NCBI GenBank assembly: GCA_025350055.1
Contig: JANXYK010000025.1
Span: 1 to 64,000, forward strand
Direction of reading: 5' to 3'
Origin: Gammaproteobacteria bacterium
GTDB lineage: Bacteria > Pseudomonadota > Gammaproteobacteria > Steroidobacterales > Steroidobacteraceae
Length of the DNA: 64,000 bases
Shown here: piece by piece, positions 28,324 through 36,965 of the stretch
How the letters are laid out: every line of letters begins with the position of its first letter
How positions within the stretch are numbered: position 1 is the stretch's first letter
Notes under the pieces: generated by a model
What the model was told of the DNA's origin: nothing
What the model saw: only the letters and a program-made list of their open reading frames with translations
Database searches by the model: none
Position numbers and translations under genes: made by a program

Positions 28324-29661
28324 CTAGCCGGTCAGATGTTTCGCGTCTGCACCGCGGGTCTGGTGCAGCACGAGATCGACCGCGGTTTCGAAGCGGTTCA
28401 GGGTTTCATCCAGGCACTTCGCATCGTGCGCCTCGCAGATGAACCACGGCTCACGCGAGTCGGGTTCGCACAGGATACCGAGCTCATGCAGGTGAGGTGC
28501 CATGGTGTCGTAGAAAGTGTAATCGCTGCTGGCCCAGTCGCGATAGTTGCGCGGCGGCTGTTCGGCGAAGAACAGGCCGCTCATCGAGGGGTGACCGCTG
28601 AAGGAGTGGCGGATGCCCCGCTGGCTGAGAATCTGGCTGATGCCGGCGCGCATCCGGGTGCCGTAGTCGGCAATCGTCTGCAGGGCAGGGGTCTCGGCCA
28701 GGATCTCCAGGCACTTTTCCGCGGCGGCCAGCGCCACGGAGTGGCAGGTGAAGGTGCCGCCGTGTACCACGCCCTTGCCGAACTTGCGCATGATGTCTTC
28801 GCGCCCGGCCACCACCGAGATCGGATAGCCGTTGCCCATGGCCTTGGCGAAGGTGCATATGTCGGCTTTCACGCCGAACAGCTCCTGCACGCCGCCGCGC
28901 GCCACGCGAAAGCCGGTTTTCACCTCATCGATGATCATCAATACACCATAGCGGTCGCACAGGGCGCGCGCCGCGTGCAGGAATTCCCGGGTGGCCGAGA
29001 TCGAGCAGCAGTTGCCCATGATCGGCTCGATCAGGAAGGCCGCGATCTCATGGCCGTAGGCCTTGAAGATGCTCTCCAGGCGCTCGGCGTCGTTCATCGG
29101 CGTGGCGTGCACGAGCGAGCGCAGCATGCCGGGCACACCGGCGCTGTAGGGCACCAGGTGCGGATCGCCGCCATTCGGGCGCCAGCTATCCACCGGCGTG
29201 CACCACAGTGCGGCGTCGAACAGGCCGTGGTAGCCGCCCTCGACCAGCACGTAGGAATCCTTGCCGGTGTAGGCGCGCGCCACGCGCAGCGCCGACATCA
29301 CGGCCTCGGTGCCGGAGTTCGAGAAGCGCACCATCTCGGCGGCCGGCACCATGCTGGCGATGCGATCGGCCACAGCCAACTCGCGCTCGGTGGAGAGGGC
29401 GAACACGCCACCGACTTCCATGCCAGCACGCGCGGCGGCGTCGACCCGGTCGTCGGCGTAACCCAGGATGCAGGGGCCATAAGCCAGGCGGTAGTCAATG
29501 TATTCGTTGCCATCGATATCCGTCAGCCGGGCGCCCTTGCCCTTGGCGACGTAGATGGTCCGCTCCTCACCCCAGTAGCGGAAGTTGGAAGACACCCCCA
29601 GCGGCAAGCGCTTGATGGCCTTCTGGAACTGCGCGTTGGACTTCTTGAGGCTGCGCGTCAT
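28324..29661 (-). CDS. Class III PLP-dependent aminotransferase (glutamate-1-semialdehyde aminomutase-like)
   Basis: The ATG at 29661, preceded by GGAG, gives 445 residues. Motifs: FSNSGTEAVMSALRVARAYT near the N-terminus, PLP-binding MIIDEVKTGFR and the Schiff-base lysine in FAKAMGNGYPISVVAG. It resembles the HemL-like branch of class III enzymes, but it sits in a catabolic operon far from heme genes, so an amine or amino-acid transaminase is more likely than tetrapyrrole synthesis. It is the first gene of the minus-strand operon and faces the tetR gene across a 156-bp promoter region. Confidence 0.87.
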   Translation of the reverse strand: MTRSLKKSNAQFQKAIKRLPLGVSSNFRYWGEERTIYVAKGKGARLTDIDGNEYIDYRLAYGPCILGYADDRVDAAARAGMEVGGVFALSTERELAVADRIASMVPAAEMVRFSNSGTEAVMSALRVARAYTGKDSYVLVEGGYHGLFDAALWCTPVDSWRPNGGDPHLVPYSAGVPGMLRSLVHATPMNDAERLESIFKAYGHEIAAFLIEPIMGNCCSISATREFLHAARALCDRYGVLMIIDEVKTGFRVARGGVQELFGVKADICTFAKAMGNGYPISVVAGREDIMRKFGKGVVHGGTFTCHSVALAAAEKCLEILAETPALQTIADYGTRMRAGISQILSQRGIRHSFSGHPSMSGLFFAEQPPRNYRDWASSDYTFYDTMAPHLHELGILCEPDSREPWFICEAHDAKCLDETLNRFETAVDLVLHQTRGADAKHLTG

Positions 29662-29763
29662 GGGGTGGTACTCCTGCCGGTTTGGCCTTTTGTGATCCCC
29701 CCGGGGATGGCCCCCTGGAGCCCGGCAAGGTTCCCACAAACCGGGTCTGCCGTCCATTCCCAC

Positions 29764-29809
29764 TGAATAGCCATTCATTCATTGCAATGCGGCCCGGGGA
29801 GGCTAGAAT
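29764..29809 (+). promoter_or_regulatory. Promoter of the BetI-like regulator operon with overlapping inverted repeats
   Basis: TTGCAA at 29782-29787 and TAGAAT at 29804-29809 are 16 bp apart. The -35 hexamer lies inside the palindrome CATTGCAATG (29779-29788), and TGAAT-agcc-ATTCA (29764-29777) lies just upstream. These could be the operator of the BetI-like repressor controlling both divergent operons; this is inference. Confidence 0.45.
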
Positions 29810-29817
29810 CGGGCCCA

Positions 29818-30576
29818 ATGCCGGCGGCGCGAGCGCTCCGGCGGCCGCGTATGCAGGGGTCGAATCTGAACAGGAAACGTCCGCGGGCGGGGCAGGCGCG
29901 GCGCCGCACGGCGCCGGCCGGCGAGCGCCGGCAGCAATTGATCGCCGCCACCATCCGCAGCATCGCCAAGCGCGGGCTGGGGGAGACCACCATCGCGACC
30001 GTGGCGCGCGAGGCCGGGCTCAGCCAGGGCATCATCAACCTGCATTTTCGCAGCAAGGAGCGCCTGCTCACCGAGACGCTGCGCAGCCTCTCCGACGAGT
30101 ACCGCGATGCCTGCCGCGATGCCTCGGCTGCGGCCGAGATTTCGCCCGCCGCGGGCCTCGCGGCGATGGTCGACATCGATTTCCGGCGCGACCTGTGTAC
30201 CCGCGACAAGCTGGCGGTGTGGTTCGCCTTCTGGGGCGAGCGCAAATTCCGGCCCACTTACCGGCGGCTGTGCGCCGCGCGCGACAAGTACTACGACGAC
30301 ATGGCGCGCACCATGTGCGCGCGCGTATGCGAGCAGGGCGACTATCCCGGCCTGGAACCCGTGCTCGTGGCCGAGGGCCTCTCGGCACTCACCGACGGCC
30401 TGTGGCTCGACCTGCTGGTGAGGTCGGACACGATGAGCAAGGCGCTGGCCAGGCGCATCACGCTCGCGTACCTGGCGAACGCATTCCCTAAACATTTCAG
30501 TCCACCGAGCGCGGCCGACGGGAACCCGATGCGCGCGCGCGCAGGAACCAAGGATCATGCACATCAGGCTCGATGA
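29818..30576 (+). CDS. TetR-family transcriptional regulator, BetI type
   Basis: The start is uncertain: ATG at 29818 gives 252 residues, ATG at 29851 gives 241, and an ATG at 29782 lies within the probable -35 box and is rejected. The helix-turn-helix region (TTIATVAREAGLSQGIINLH, then FRSKE) and the C-terminal WFAFWGERKFRPTYRRLC block match BetI, the choline-responsive repressor. It stands at the divergent promoter of the two large island operons and is their likely regulator. The last 20 nt overlap the acyl-CoA dehydrogenase gene. Confidence 0.87.
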   Translation: MPAARALRRPRMQGSNLNRKRPRAGQARRRTAPAGERRQQLIAATIRSIAKRGLGETTIATVAREAGLSQGIINLHFRSKERLLTETLRSLSDEYRDACRDASAAAEISPAAGLAAMVDIDFRRDLCTRDKLAVWFAFWGERKFRPTYRRLCAARDKYYDDMARTMCARVCEQGDYPGLEPVLVAEGLSALTDGLWLDLLVRSDTMSKALARRITLAYLANAFPKHFSPPSAADGNPMRARAGTKDHAHQAR

Positions 30577-31723
30577 AACGGCGCTGGCCTGGCGGGAGCG
30601 CGCTGCGCAGTTTGCCACTCAGGAACTGATTCCCTTCGAGGTCGAGGCGGAATTCAACAGCGGCGTGCTGCCCACGGAAGTGCGCAAGCACCAACGCAAG
30701 CTGGCCATTGAACTCGGCTTCAGCGGCATGGATGTGCCGCGGGCCCATGGAGGGCGCGAGGCCCGCGTGGTCGACCAGGTGGCCGTCTGGGAGCAGCTCG
30801 GCCGGGTCACCAATGCGCTGTGCTGGTGTTTTTCCGAGGCGCAGCGCTGGATGTTCGAAGTCTGCAGCCCCGCGCAGCTCGAGCGCTACATCCTGCCGCT
30901 GGTCAGCGGCAAGCGCAAAGAATGCTATGCGATCACCGAGAGTGGCTCGGGCTCGGAGGTCGACATCCAGGCCACCGCGCGCCGCAGCGAGGGCGGCTAC
31001 CTGATCAACGGCGAGAAGTGGTACGTGACCAGCGCCAACCATGCCGATTTTTTTATCCTGCAGGCCGCGCTCACCGATGGGCCACATGCCGGCTCGCACT
31101 CGCTGTTCTTCATCGACAAGGACCAGCCCGGCATCGAACTGCTGCGCACGCCGCTGTTCAGCCACACTTTCAGCGATCATCACCCCACCTACCGCTTCCA
31201 TGACGTGAAGGTGAGTGATGCCCAGCGACTGGGGCCCGAGGGCGATGGCATGCGCTGCACGCATAGCTGGTTCCGCCGCGAGCGGCTGATGATCGCCGCG
31301 CGCTGCTGCGGTGCCGCGGGTCGCATGATCGAAGAGGCACGTGCCTTTGCCGAGTCGCGCATGATCAGCGGCGAGCCACTGGCCGAGAAGCAGATGATCC
31401 AGGCGATGCTGGCCGACAGCGTCACCGAGCTGTGGGCAGCGCGCCTGCTCACCTACGAAACCGCGGCCGCGCACGATCGCGGCGATGCACTGCACTCTCT
31501 CCATGCGCAATGCTCGATCGCCAAGCTCTATGCCTCCGAGGCTGCGAACCGCATTGCCGATCGGGTGCTGCAGATCTTCGGCGGGCGCGGCTATATGCGC
31601 GAGAATTCAGTGGAGCGCTTCTTCCGCGAACTGCGCGTCGATCGCATCTGGGAAGGCTCGAGCGAAGTGCAGCGCCTGATCATCGCGCGCGCCTTTCGCA
31701 AGCGCGGCTTCGAGGGCATGTAG
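30557..31723 (+). CDS. Acyl-CoA dehydrogenase family protein
   Basis: The protein has 388 residues with the FAD-dependent acyl-CoA dehydrogenase fold. Signature ITESGSGSEVD near the flavin site; C-terminal block QIFGGRGYMRENSVERFFRE. The catalytic base appears conserved as Glu in RIWEGSSEVQR. It introduces or removes an alpha-beta double bond in a CoA thioester. Its start lies inside the end of tetR (20-nt overlap), and its stop shares a base with the GTG of the next gene (TAGTG). CaiA-like crotonobetainyl-CoA chemistry is possible in this context but not shown. Confidence 0.87.
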   Translation: MHIRLDETALAWRERAAQFATQELIPFEVEAEFNSGVLPTEVRKHQRKLAIELGFSGMDVPRAHGGREARVVDQVAVWEQLGRVTNALCWCFSEAQRWMFEVCSPAQLERYILPLVSGKRKECYAITESGSGSEVDIQATARRSEGGYLINGEKWYVTSANHADFFILQAALTDGPHAGSHSLFFIDKDQPGIELLRTPLFSHTFSDHHPTYRFHDVKVSDAQRLGPEGDGMRCTHSWFRRERLMIAARCCGAAGRMIEEARAFAESRMISGEPLAEKQMIQAMLADSVTELWAARLLTYETAAAHDRGDALHSLHAQCSIAKLYASEAANRIADRVLQIFGGRGYMRENSVERFFRELRVDRIWEGSSEVQRLIIARAFRKRGFEGM

Positions 31724-32871
31724 TGGCGCCACGACGCGCGTTGCGATGGGCCGCGCTGCTGGTGACAGTGGCGGTCGCGTTGGCGGTGGCGCTGTCCTTG
31801 CGGCCGCCCGTGGCGCCAGCGCGGGCAGCGGGTGCGCCGGCGGCCGAAGAGCAGCTGCTCAACATCTTCACCTGGCCCGACTACATCGCCCCCGACACGA
31901 TCGCCAATTTCGAGCGCGAATACGGCATCAAGGTCAACTACGACACCTACGATTCCACTGAGATGGCCGAGGCGCGCCTACTCGCAGGCCACACCGGCTA
32001 CGACGTCGTCGACCATGCCGAGCGCTACTCGGCGCGGCTGATTCCCATCGGTGTGTACCAGCCGCTGGACAAGAGCAAGCTCACGAACTGGGGCAATCTC
32101 GATCCCTGGGTACTGCAGTGGCTCGATACCTCGGATCCGGGCAACCGCTACGGCGTGCCTTATCTGTGGGGCACCACCGGCTTCACCTACAACGAGCGCA
32201 TGATCCGCGAGCGCATGCCCAATGCGCCGGTGACCAGCGGCGACATGCTGTTCAAGCCCGAAGTGGCCAAGAAGTTCGCCGATTGCGGCATCACCTTCAT
32301 CGATGAGCCCACCGATGTGATCCCGATGGCGATGGCCTACCTGGGCCGCGACCCCAACAGCCTGGATCCGAAGGACCTCGCCGACGTCGAGGCGCTGCTC
32401 AATGGTGTGCGCCCGTATATCCGCTACTTCAGTTCTGCCAAGATGCTGATCGATCTGCCCAATGAAGAGGTATGCGTGGCGATGAGCTGGTCGGGTGACT
32501 ATTCGCAGGCGATGCTGCGTGCCCGGCAGGCCGGCCGTCCGGTGAAGCTCGCCTACACCACGCCGCGCGAGGGCGCGCTGGCCTGGTTCGACATGTGGTT
32601 CATTCCGGCCGACGCCCCGCATCCGAACAATGCCCATCTGTTCCTGAATTACCTGCTGCGACCGAGCGTGATCGCCGCGGTCAGCAACGAAACCCGCTAC
32701 GCATCGCCCAATATCAAGGCCCTGCCGCTGTTGCTGCCCGAGGTGCGCAATGACCCTGCCGTGTATCCGCCGGAATCGGTGCGCAACCGGTTGTTCAAGG
32801 GTGTGCTGCGCGATCCCAAGGAAGAGCGTACCCGCTCGCGCCTGTGGTCGCGGGTGAAGGCGCGCCTGTGA
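31723..32871 (+). CDS. Periplasmic binding protein of a polyamine-type ABC importer (PotD/PotF family)
   Basis: The GTG at 31723 gives 382 residues. An N-terminal hydrophobic segment after RRALRW serves as signal peptide. The mature protein begins with the family hallmark NIFTWPDYI and contains GVPYLWGTTGFTYNE. Relatives bind putrescine, spermidine and other amines, and some bind 2-aminoethylphosphonate or opines. The ligand here is unknown. The gene is coupled to its neighbours on both sides (TAGTG, GTGA). Confidence 0.88.
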   Translation: MAPRRALRWAALLVTVAVALAVALSLRPPVAPARAAGAPAAEEQLLNIFTWPDYIAPDTIANFEREYGIKVNYDTYDSTEMAEARLLAGHTGYDVVDHAERYSARLIPIGVYQPLDKSKLTNWGNLDPWVLQWLDTSDPGNRYGVPYLWGTTGFTYNERMIRERMPNAPVTSGDMLFKPEVAKKFADCGITFIDEPTDVIPMAMAYLGRDPNSLDPKDLADVEALLNGVRPYIRYFSSAKMLIDLPNEEVCVAMSWSGDYSQAMLRARQAGRPVKLAYTTPREGALAWFDMWFIPADAPHPNNAHLFLNYLLRPSVIAAVSNETRYASPNIKALPLLLPEVRNDPAVYPPESVRNRLFKGVLRDPKEERTRSRLWSRVKARL

Positions 32872-33968
32872 ACGAAGCCACACCGATGGTGCAGATCCGC
32901 GGCCTGTCGAAGCATTTCGACGGCGTGGTGGCAGTGAACAATGTCTCGCTCGATATCCAGCGCGGCGAACTGTTTGCGATCCTCGGCAGCTCCGGCTGCG
33001 GCAAGACCACGTTGCTGCGCATGCTGGCCGGCTTCGAGCGGCCGAGCTCGGGCCAGATCCTGATCGACGGCGTGGACATGACCGAGGCGCCGCCCTATGA
33101 GCGGCCGGTCAATCTGATGTTCCAGTCCTACGCGCTGTTCCCTCACATGAGCGTGGAAGGGAATGTGGGCTATGGCCTGCGCAAGGAAGGGCTGCCGGCG
33201 GCGCAGATCCGTGAGCGCGTGGCGGAAATGCTGGCGCTGGTGAAGCTCGATAACCTGGCCGCGCGCAAGCCCGACAAATTGTCCGGCGGGCAACAGCAGC
33301 GCGTGGCATTGGCGCGCGCGCTGGTCAAACGCCCGAAGCTCCTGTTGCTCGATGAGCCGCTGGCGGCGCTCGACCGGAAACTGCGCGAGCACACGCAATT
33401 CGAACTGGCCAACCTGCAATACCAACTCGGCACCACCTTCGTCGTGGTGACGCACGACCAGGACGAGGCCATGGTGCTCGCGAGTCGCATTGCGGTGATG
33501 GCCGAGGGCCGCATCGCACAGGTGGGTACGCCGGCCGAGGTCTATGAGTATCCCGCCAATCGCCACGTGGCCAGCTTTGTCGGCAACATCAATCTCATCG
33601 ATGGCGTGGTGACCGACGCCGGGGCAGGGCGCGCGACCTTGCGCTGCGAGGCGCTCAATGCCTCGCTCAGCGTGGTGTGTGAGGACGCACCGGCGGCTGG
33701 CGCAGCCCTGTGCATTGCGGTGCGCCCCGAAAAGATCACCATCAGCCGCGCGGCGCCGGAAGGCCAGGATCGCAACGTCGTCAAAGGCGTGGTGCGCGAT
33801 CTGGGGTACTTTGGCGATCAATCCTTGTATCGGGTGCGATTAAGTAGTGGCACCGTGCTGCAGGTCAGCGCCCAGAACCTGCGCCGCTCGGCGAGTCTCA
33901 CGATCGAATGGGATGACGAGGTGTATCTGTCGTGGGAAGTGGCCAGCACGATCCCGCTGCGTTCCTGA
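32868..33968 (+). CDS. ABC importer ATPase, PotA/PotG family
   Basis: The GTG at 32868 overlaps the binding-protein stop (GTGA) and gives 366 residues. Walker A GSSGCGKTT, Q-loop MFQSYALFPHM, signature LSGGQQQRVALARAL, Walker B LLLLDEPLAALD and switch His in VVTHDQDEA are all intact. A C-terminal TOBE domain (about 275-360) follows. It energises the importer encoded by the adjacent genes. Confidence 0.92.
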   Translation: MNEATPMVQIRGLSKHFDGVVAVNNVSLDIQRGELFAILGSSGCGKTTLLRMLAGFERPSSGQILIDGVDMTEAPPYERPVNLMFQSYALFPHMSVEGNVGYGLRKEGLPAAQIRERVAEMLALVKLDNLAARKPDKLSGGQQQRVALARALVKRPKLLLLDEPLAALDRKLREHTQFELANLQYQLGTTFVVVTHDQDEAMVLASRIAVMAEGRIAQVGTPAEVYEYPANRHVASFVGNINLIDGVVTDAGAGRATLRCEALNASLSVVCEDAPAAGAALCIAVRPEKITISRAAPEGQDRNVVKGVVRDLGYFGDQSLYRVRLSSGTVLQVSAQNLRRSASLTIEWDDEVYLSWEVASTIPLRS

Positions 33969-33994
33969 GCCAGCCTTGTGAACACACCCGTCAA

Positions 33995-34909
33995 GTGAGC
34001 GCGCCAGCCAAAAAGGCCACCGATCCGCAGTTGTGGCTGCGGCGCGCGCTGCGCATGCCGTACCTGTGGCTGCTGCTGTTCTTCCTCGCGCCCTTCCTGA
34101 TCATCCTGAAGATCAGCGTGGCGGAGCCGATGATCGCGCAGCCGCCCTTCAGCGCGCTGCTGGTGTGGGGCGCGCATGGCCTGCAGGGCATCCGCGCCAC
34201 CTTCGAGAATTACAGCTTCCTGTTCCGCGACGGCTACTACGGCATCATCGTGCTCTCGTCGCTGAAGATGGCCGCGATCGGCACCGTGTTGTGCCTGCTG
34301 CTGGGCTATCCGATGGCCTATTTCATTGCCCGCCAGCCGCCGCGCCGCCGCCAGATGTTGCTGCTCGCCGTGATCCTGCCGTTCTGGATCTCCTTCCTGC
34401 TGCGCGTCTACGCCTGGATCGGCCTGCTCGACAACCACGGCATCATCAACCACGCGTTGATGAGTATGGGCATCATCCACAAGCCGCTGGCGATGCTCTA
34501 CAACGATTTCGCGGTGTATCTGGGCATCGTCTATTCCTACCTGCCGTTCATGATCCTGCCGCTGTATTCCACGCTCGAGCGGCTGAACGTCGATCTGCTG
34601 GATGCCGCGGCCGATCTGGGCGCACGCCGCTGGCGCGCCTTTGTCGATGTGACCTTGCCGCTCTCGATGCCCGGCATTCTCGGTGGGTGCCTGCTGGTGT
34701 TCATCCCGGCGGTGGGCGAGTTCACGATTCCGGCGCTGCTGGGCGGCGCCGACACGCTGATGATCGGCCGCGTGATGTGGGATGAATTCTTCGTGAGCCG
34801 CGACTGGCCGGTGGCCTCGGCCGTGTCAGTGGTGCTGCTGCTGCTGCTGATCGCGCCGATTCTCTGGTTCCAGCACCTGCAGAATCGTGAGCACGAGGCC
34901 GGATCATGA
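33995..34909 (+). CDS. ABC importer permease, PotB/PotH family
   Basis: The GTG at 33995, 26 nt after the ATPase stop, gives 304 residues; the open frame upstream overlaps the ATPase gene. About six membrane segments are visible. The EAA loop that docks the ATPase is LDAAADLGARRWRAFVDVTL. Its last bases overlap the next permease (ATGA). Confidence 0.88.
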   Translation: MSAPAKKATDPQLWLRRALRMPYLWLLLFFLAPFLIILKISVAEPMIAQPPFSALLVWGAHGLQGIRATFENYSFLFRDGYYGIIVLSSLKMAAIGTVLCLLLGYPMAYFIARQPPRRRQMLLLAVILPFWISFLLRVYAWIGLLDNHGIINHALMSMGIIHKPLAMLYNDFAVYLGIVYSYLPFMILPLYSTLERLNVDLLDAAADLGARRWRAFVDVTLPLSMPGILGGCLLVFIPAVGEFTIPALLGGADTLMIGRVMWDEFFVSRDWPVASAVSVVLLLLLIAPILWFQHLQNREHEAGS

Positions 34910-35712
34910 GGCGCCGTTCGATCTTCCTGATCAGCGTCGCCTGCTTCGGCTATGCGCTGCTCTACATGCCGATCGTGTCGGTGGTCGTGTATTCCTTCAA
35001 TGCCTCGCGGCTCGTGACCCTGTGGGGAGGATTCTCCACGCGCTGGTACGTGAGCCTGCTGTCGGACGACAAGCTGCTGGCGGCGGCCTTCCTCAGCCTG
35101 CGCATCGCGGTGGTCAGTGCCACGCTCGCGACCGCGCTGGGCGCGATTGTCGCCTTGGCCTTGCACCGCGTGCGCCGCATTCCTGGGCGCATCCTGCTCA
35201 GCGGCATGATCACGGCGCCGCTGGTGATGCCGGAAATCATCACCGGCCTCTCGCTGCTGTTCCTGTTTATTTCGATGGCGAGCCTGATCGGCTGGCCGGC
35301 CAGCCGTGGCGCGCTCACCATCACCATTGCGCACGTCACCTTCTCGATGGCCTACGTGGTCGTCGTGGTGCGCTCGCGGCTCGCGGTAATGGACGAGTCG
35401 CTGGAGGAGGCGGCCATGGACCTGGGCGGTCGTCCACTGGCGGTGTTCTTCGACGTCACGGTGCCGATGCTGCTGCCGGCGCTGCTGTCCGGGTGGTTGC
35501 TGGCCTTCACGCTCTCGCTCGACGACCTGGTGATTTCCAGTTTTGTCTCTGGGCCGGGCGCCACCACCTTGCCGATGCTGATCTTCGCCAAGGTGAAGCT
35601 CGGCGTGACACCGGACATCAACGCGATCACAACCATCATCATTGGCCTGGTGATCGTGGCGGTCACCACAGCCGGGCTCGTGACCAACCGGCGCAAGGCG
35701 GCCAGCGCATGA
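34906..35712 (+). CDS. ABC importer permease, PotC/PotI family
   Basis: The protein has 268 residues with about six membrane segments. The EAA loop reads LEEAAMDLGGRPLAVFFDVT. It completes a four-gene polyamine-type importer. The ATGA at the end couples it to the second Rieske gene, which ties import directly to oxidation. Confidence 0.9.
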   Translation: MRRRSIFLISVACFGYALLYMPIVSVVVYSFNASRLVTLWGGFSTRWYVSLLSDDKLLAAAFLSLRIAVVSATLATALGAIVALALHRVRRIPGRILLSGMITAPLVMPEIITGLSLLFLFISMASLIGWPASRGALTITIAHVTFSMAYVVVVVRSRLAVMDESLEEAAMDLGGRPLAVFFDVTVPMLLPALLSGWLLAFTLSLDDLVISSFVSGPGATTLPMLIFAKVKLGVTPDINAITTIIIGLVIVAVTTAGLVTNRRKAASA

Positions 35713-36965
35713 ACAGCGGCAAGGACCCGGTACTGGTGGCGTTGCAGAACTGGCGCAGCGGCCATGGCTTGCCCGGCCTGCTCTACCACGATGCCGCGCT
35801 GTACGAGCGGGAGGTCCAGCGCATCTTCTTCCGCTCGTGGCTGTACGTCGGGCATCAGAGCCAGCTTCCGCAGCGGGGCGATTACCTGTTGTTCGAGATC
35901 GCCGGCGAATCGGTGATCGTGGTGCGGCAAGGCGAGAGCGCGGGGCAGATAGGTGCGATGCTCAACGTCTGCCGTCATCGCGGTTCGAAGCTGTGCGATG
36001 CGGCCACTGGCCATGAGGCCCGCTTCGTGTGCCGCTATCACGGCTGGACCTATGGCCTCGACGGGGCCCTGCGCGGCGCCAGTCATATGCCCGAGGGCTT
36101 CGATCGATCGCGGCACAGTCTGCGGCAATTGCAGTGTCGGGTGTTCGCCGGCCTGATCTTCATCAACTTCGCTGCCGATGCCGCACCCTTCGAGCTGCTG
36201 AGGGACGACATGGCCGCCCCATTGGCGCCCTATGGCCTGGAGCACACCAGGATCGCGCACCGCCAGAACTATCCGATCACGAGCAACTGGAAGCTCGCGG
36301 TCGAGAATTACTGCGAGTGCTATCACTGCGGGCCGGCGCATCCTGAATATTCCGTGGGCCATGGCCGCGCGATTCCCAAACCCGAGTGGGATCACCTGAT
36401 GCACGAGATCCTGGCGCGGGCGCCGCAGATGGGTCTCACCCAGCACCACATCCGGCGCATGTGGCTCGATGCCGGCGCTTTCGGCGTCGATCGCAGCTTT
36501 GAGCGCTATCCGCTGCTGCGCGGGCACCAGAGCGGCAGTCGCGATGGCGCGCGCCTCGCTCCGTTCCTCGGCTCCATCACGGGTTTCGATGGCGGCGCCA
36601 CGGATTTCCAGCTCGGGCCCACCACCTTCGGCCTGGCGTACTGTGATCACGTGCTGCTGTATCGCTTCACACCGCGCGGCCTGCGCGACACCGACTGCGA
36701 GATCACCTGGCTCGTGAATGAGTCAGCGGTCGAAGGTCGTGATTATGAACGCGAGCAGCTGATCTGGCTGTGGCATGTGACCACGCTGGCCGACAAGAGC
36801 ATCATCGAGCGCAACCAGGCGGGCGTCGACTCGCGCTACTACGAGCCCGGGCCGCTCTCGCCGATGGAAGATTTCGCAAATCATTATCTGCGCTGGTACG
36901 TCGCGACGATGAGCGACACAGCTGGCCAAACGGAACGACTTCGCTCAGGAGGACAACATGCTTAA
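35709..36965 (+). CDS. Rieske non-heme iron oxygenase, alpha subunit
   Basis: The ATG at 35709 gives 418 residues. Rieske cluster: CRH (C88, H90) and CRYH (C108, H111). Mononuclear iron site: ENYCECYHCGPAH (H206, H211), with Asp in AYCDHVLLY as the probable third ligand. The residue three before H206 is Glu203, as in CntA. The overall length and the HGWTYGLDG and NWKLAVEN blocks place it among GbcA/CntA-like oxygenases acting on quaternary amines such as betaine, carnitine and stachydrine. No ferredoxin-reductase subunit gene is in the window, so electrons must come from elsewhere. Confidence 0.87.
   Translation: MNSGKDPVLVALQNWRSGHGLPGLLYHDAALYEREVQRIFFRSWLYVGHQSQLPQRGDYLLFEIAGESVIVVRQGESAGQIGAMLNVCRHRGSKLCDAATGHEARFVCRYHGWTYGLDGALRGASHMPEGFDRSRHSLRQLQCRVFAGLIFINFAADAAPFELLRDDMAAPLAPYGLEHTRIAHRQNYPITSNWKLAVENYCECYHCGPAHPEYSVGHGRAIPKPEWDHLMHEILARAPQMGLTQHHIRRMWLDAGAFGVDRSFERYPLLRGHQSGSRDGARLAPFLGSITGFDGGATDFQLGPTTFGLAYCDHVLLYRFTPRGLRDTDCEITWLVNESAVEGRDYEREQLIWLWHVTTLADKSIIERNQAGVDSRYYEPGPLSPMEDFANHYLRWYVATMSDTAGQTERLRSGGQHA

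Noticed and set aside
28324-29661. Naming the class III aminotransferase hemL
   Set aside because: It is in a catabolic operon with no tetrapyrrole genes; the branch includes many transaminases.
29782-29817. Upstream ATG for the BetI-like regulator at 29782
   Set aside because: It overlaps the probable -35 hexamer and has no ribosome-binding sequence.
34887-35708. 5' extension of the second Rieske frame back to 34887
   Set aside because: This part overlaps the permease gene in another frame and has no oxygenase similarity; the ATG at 35709 fits the ATGA overlap.
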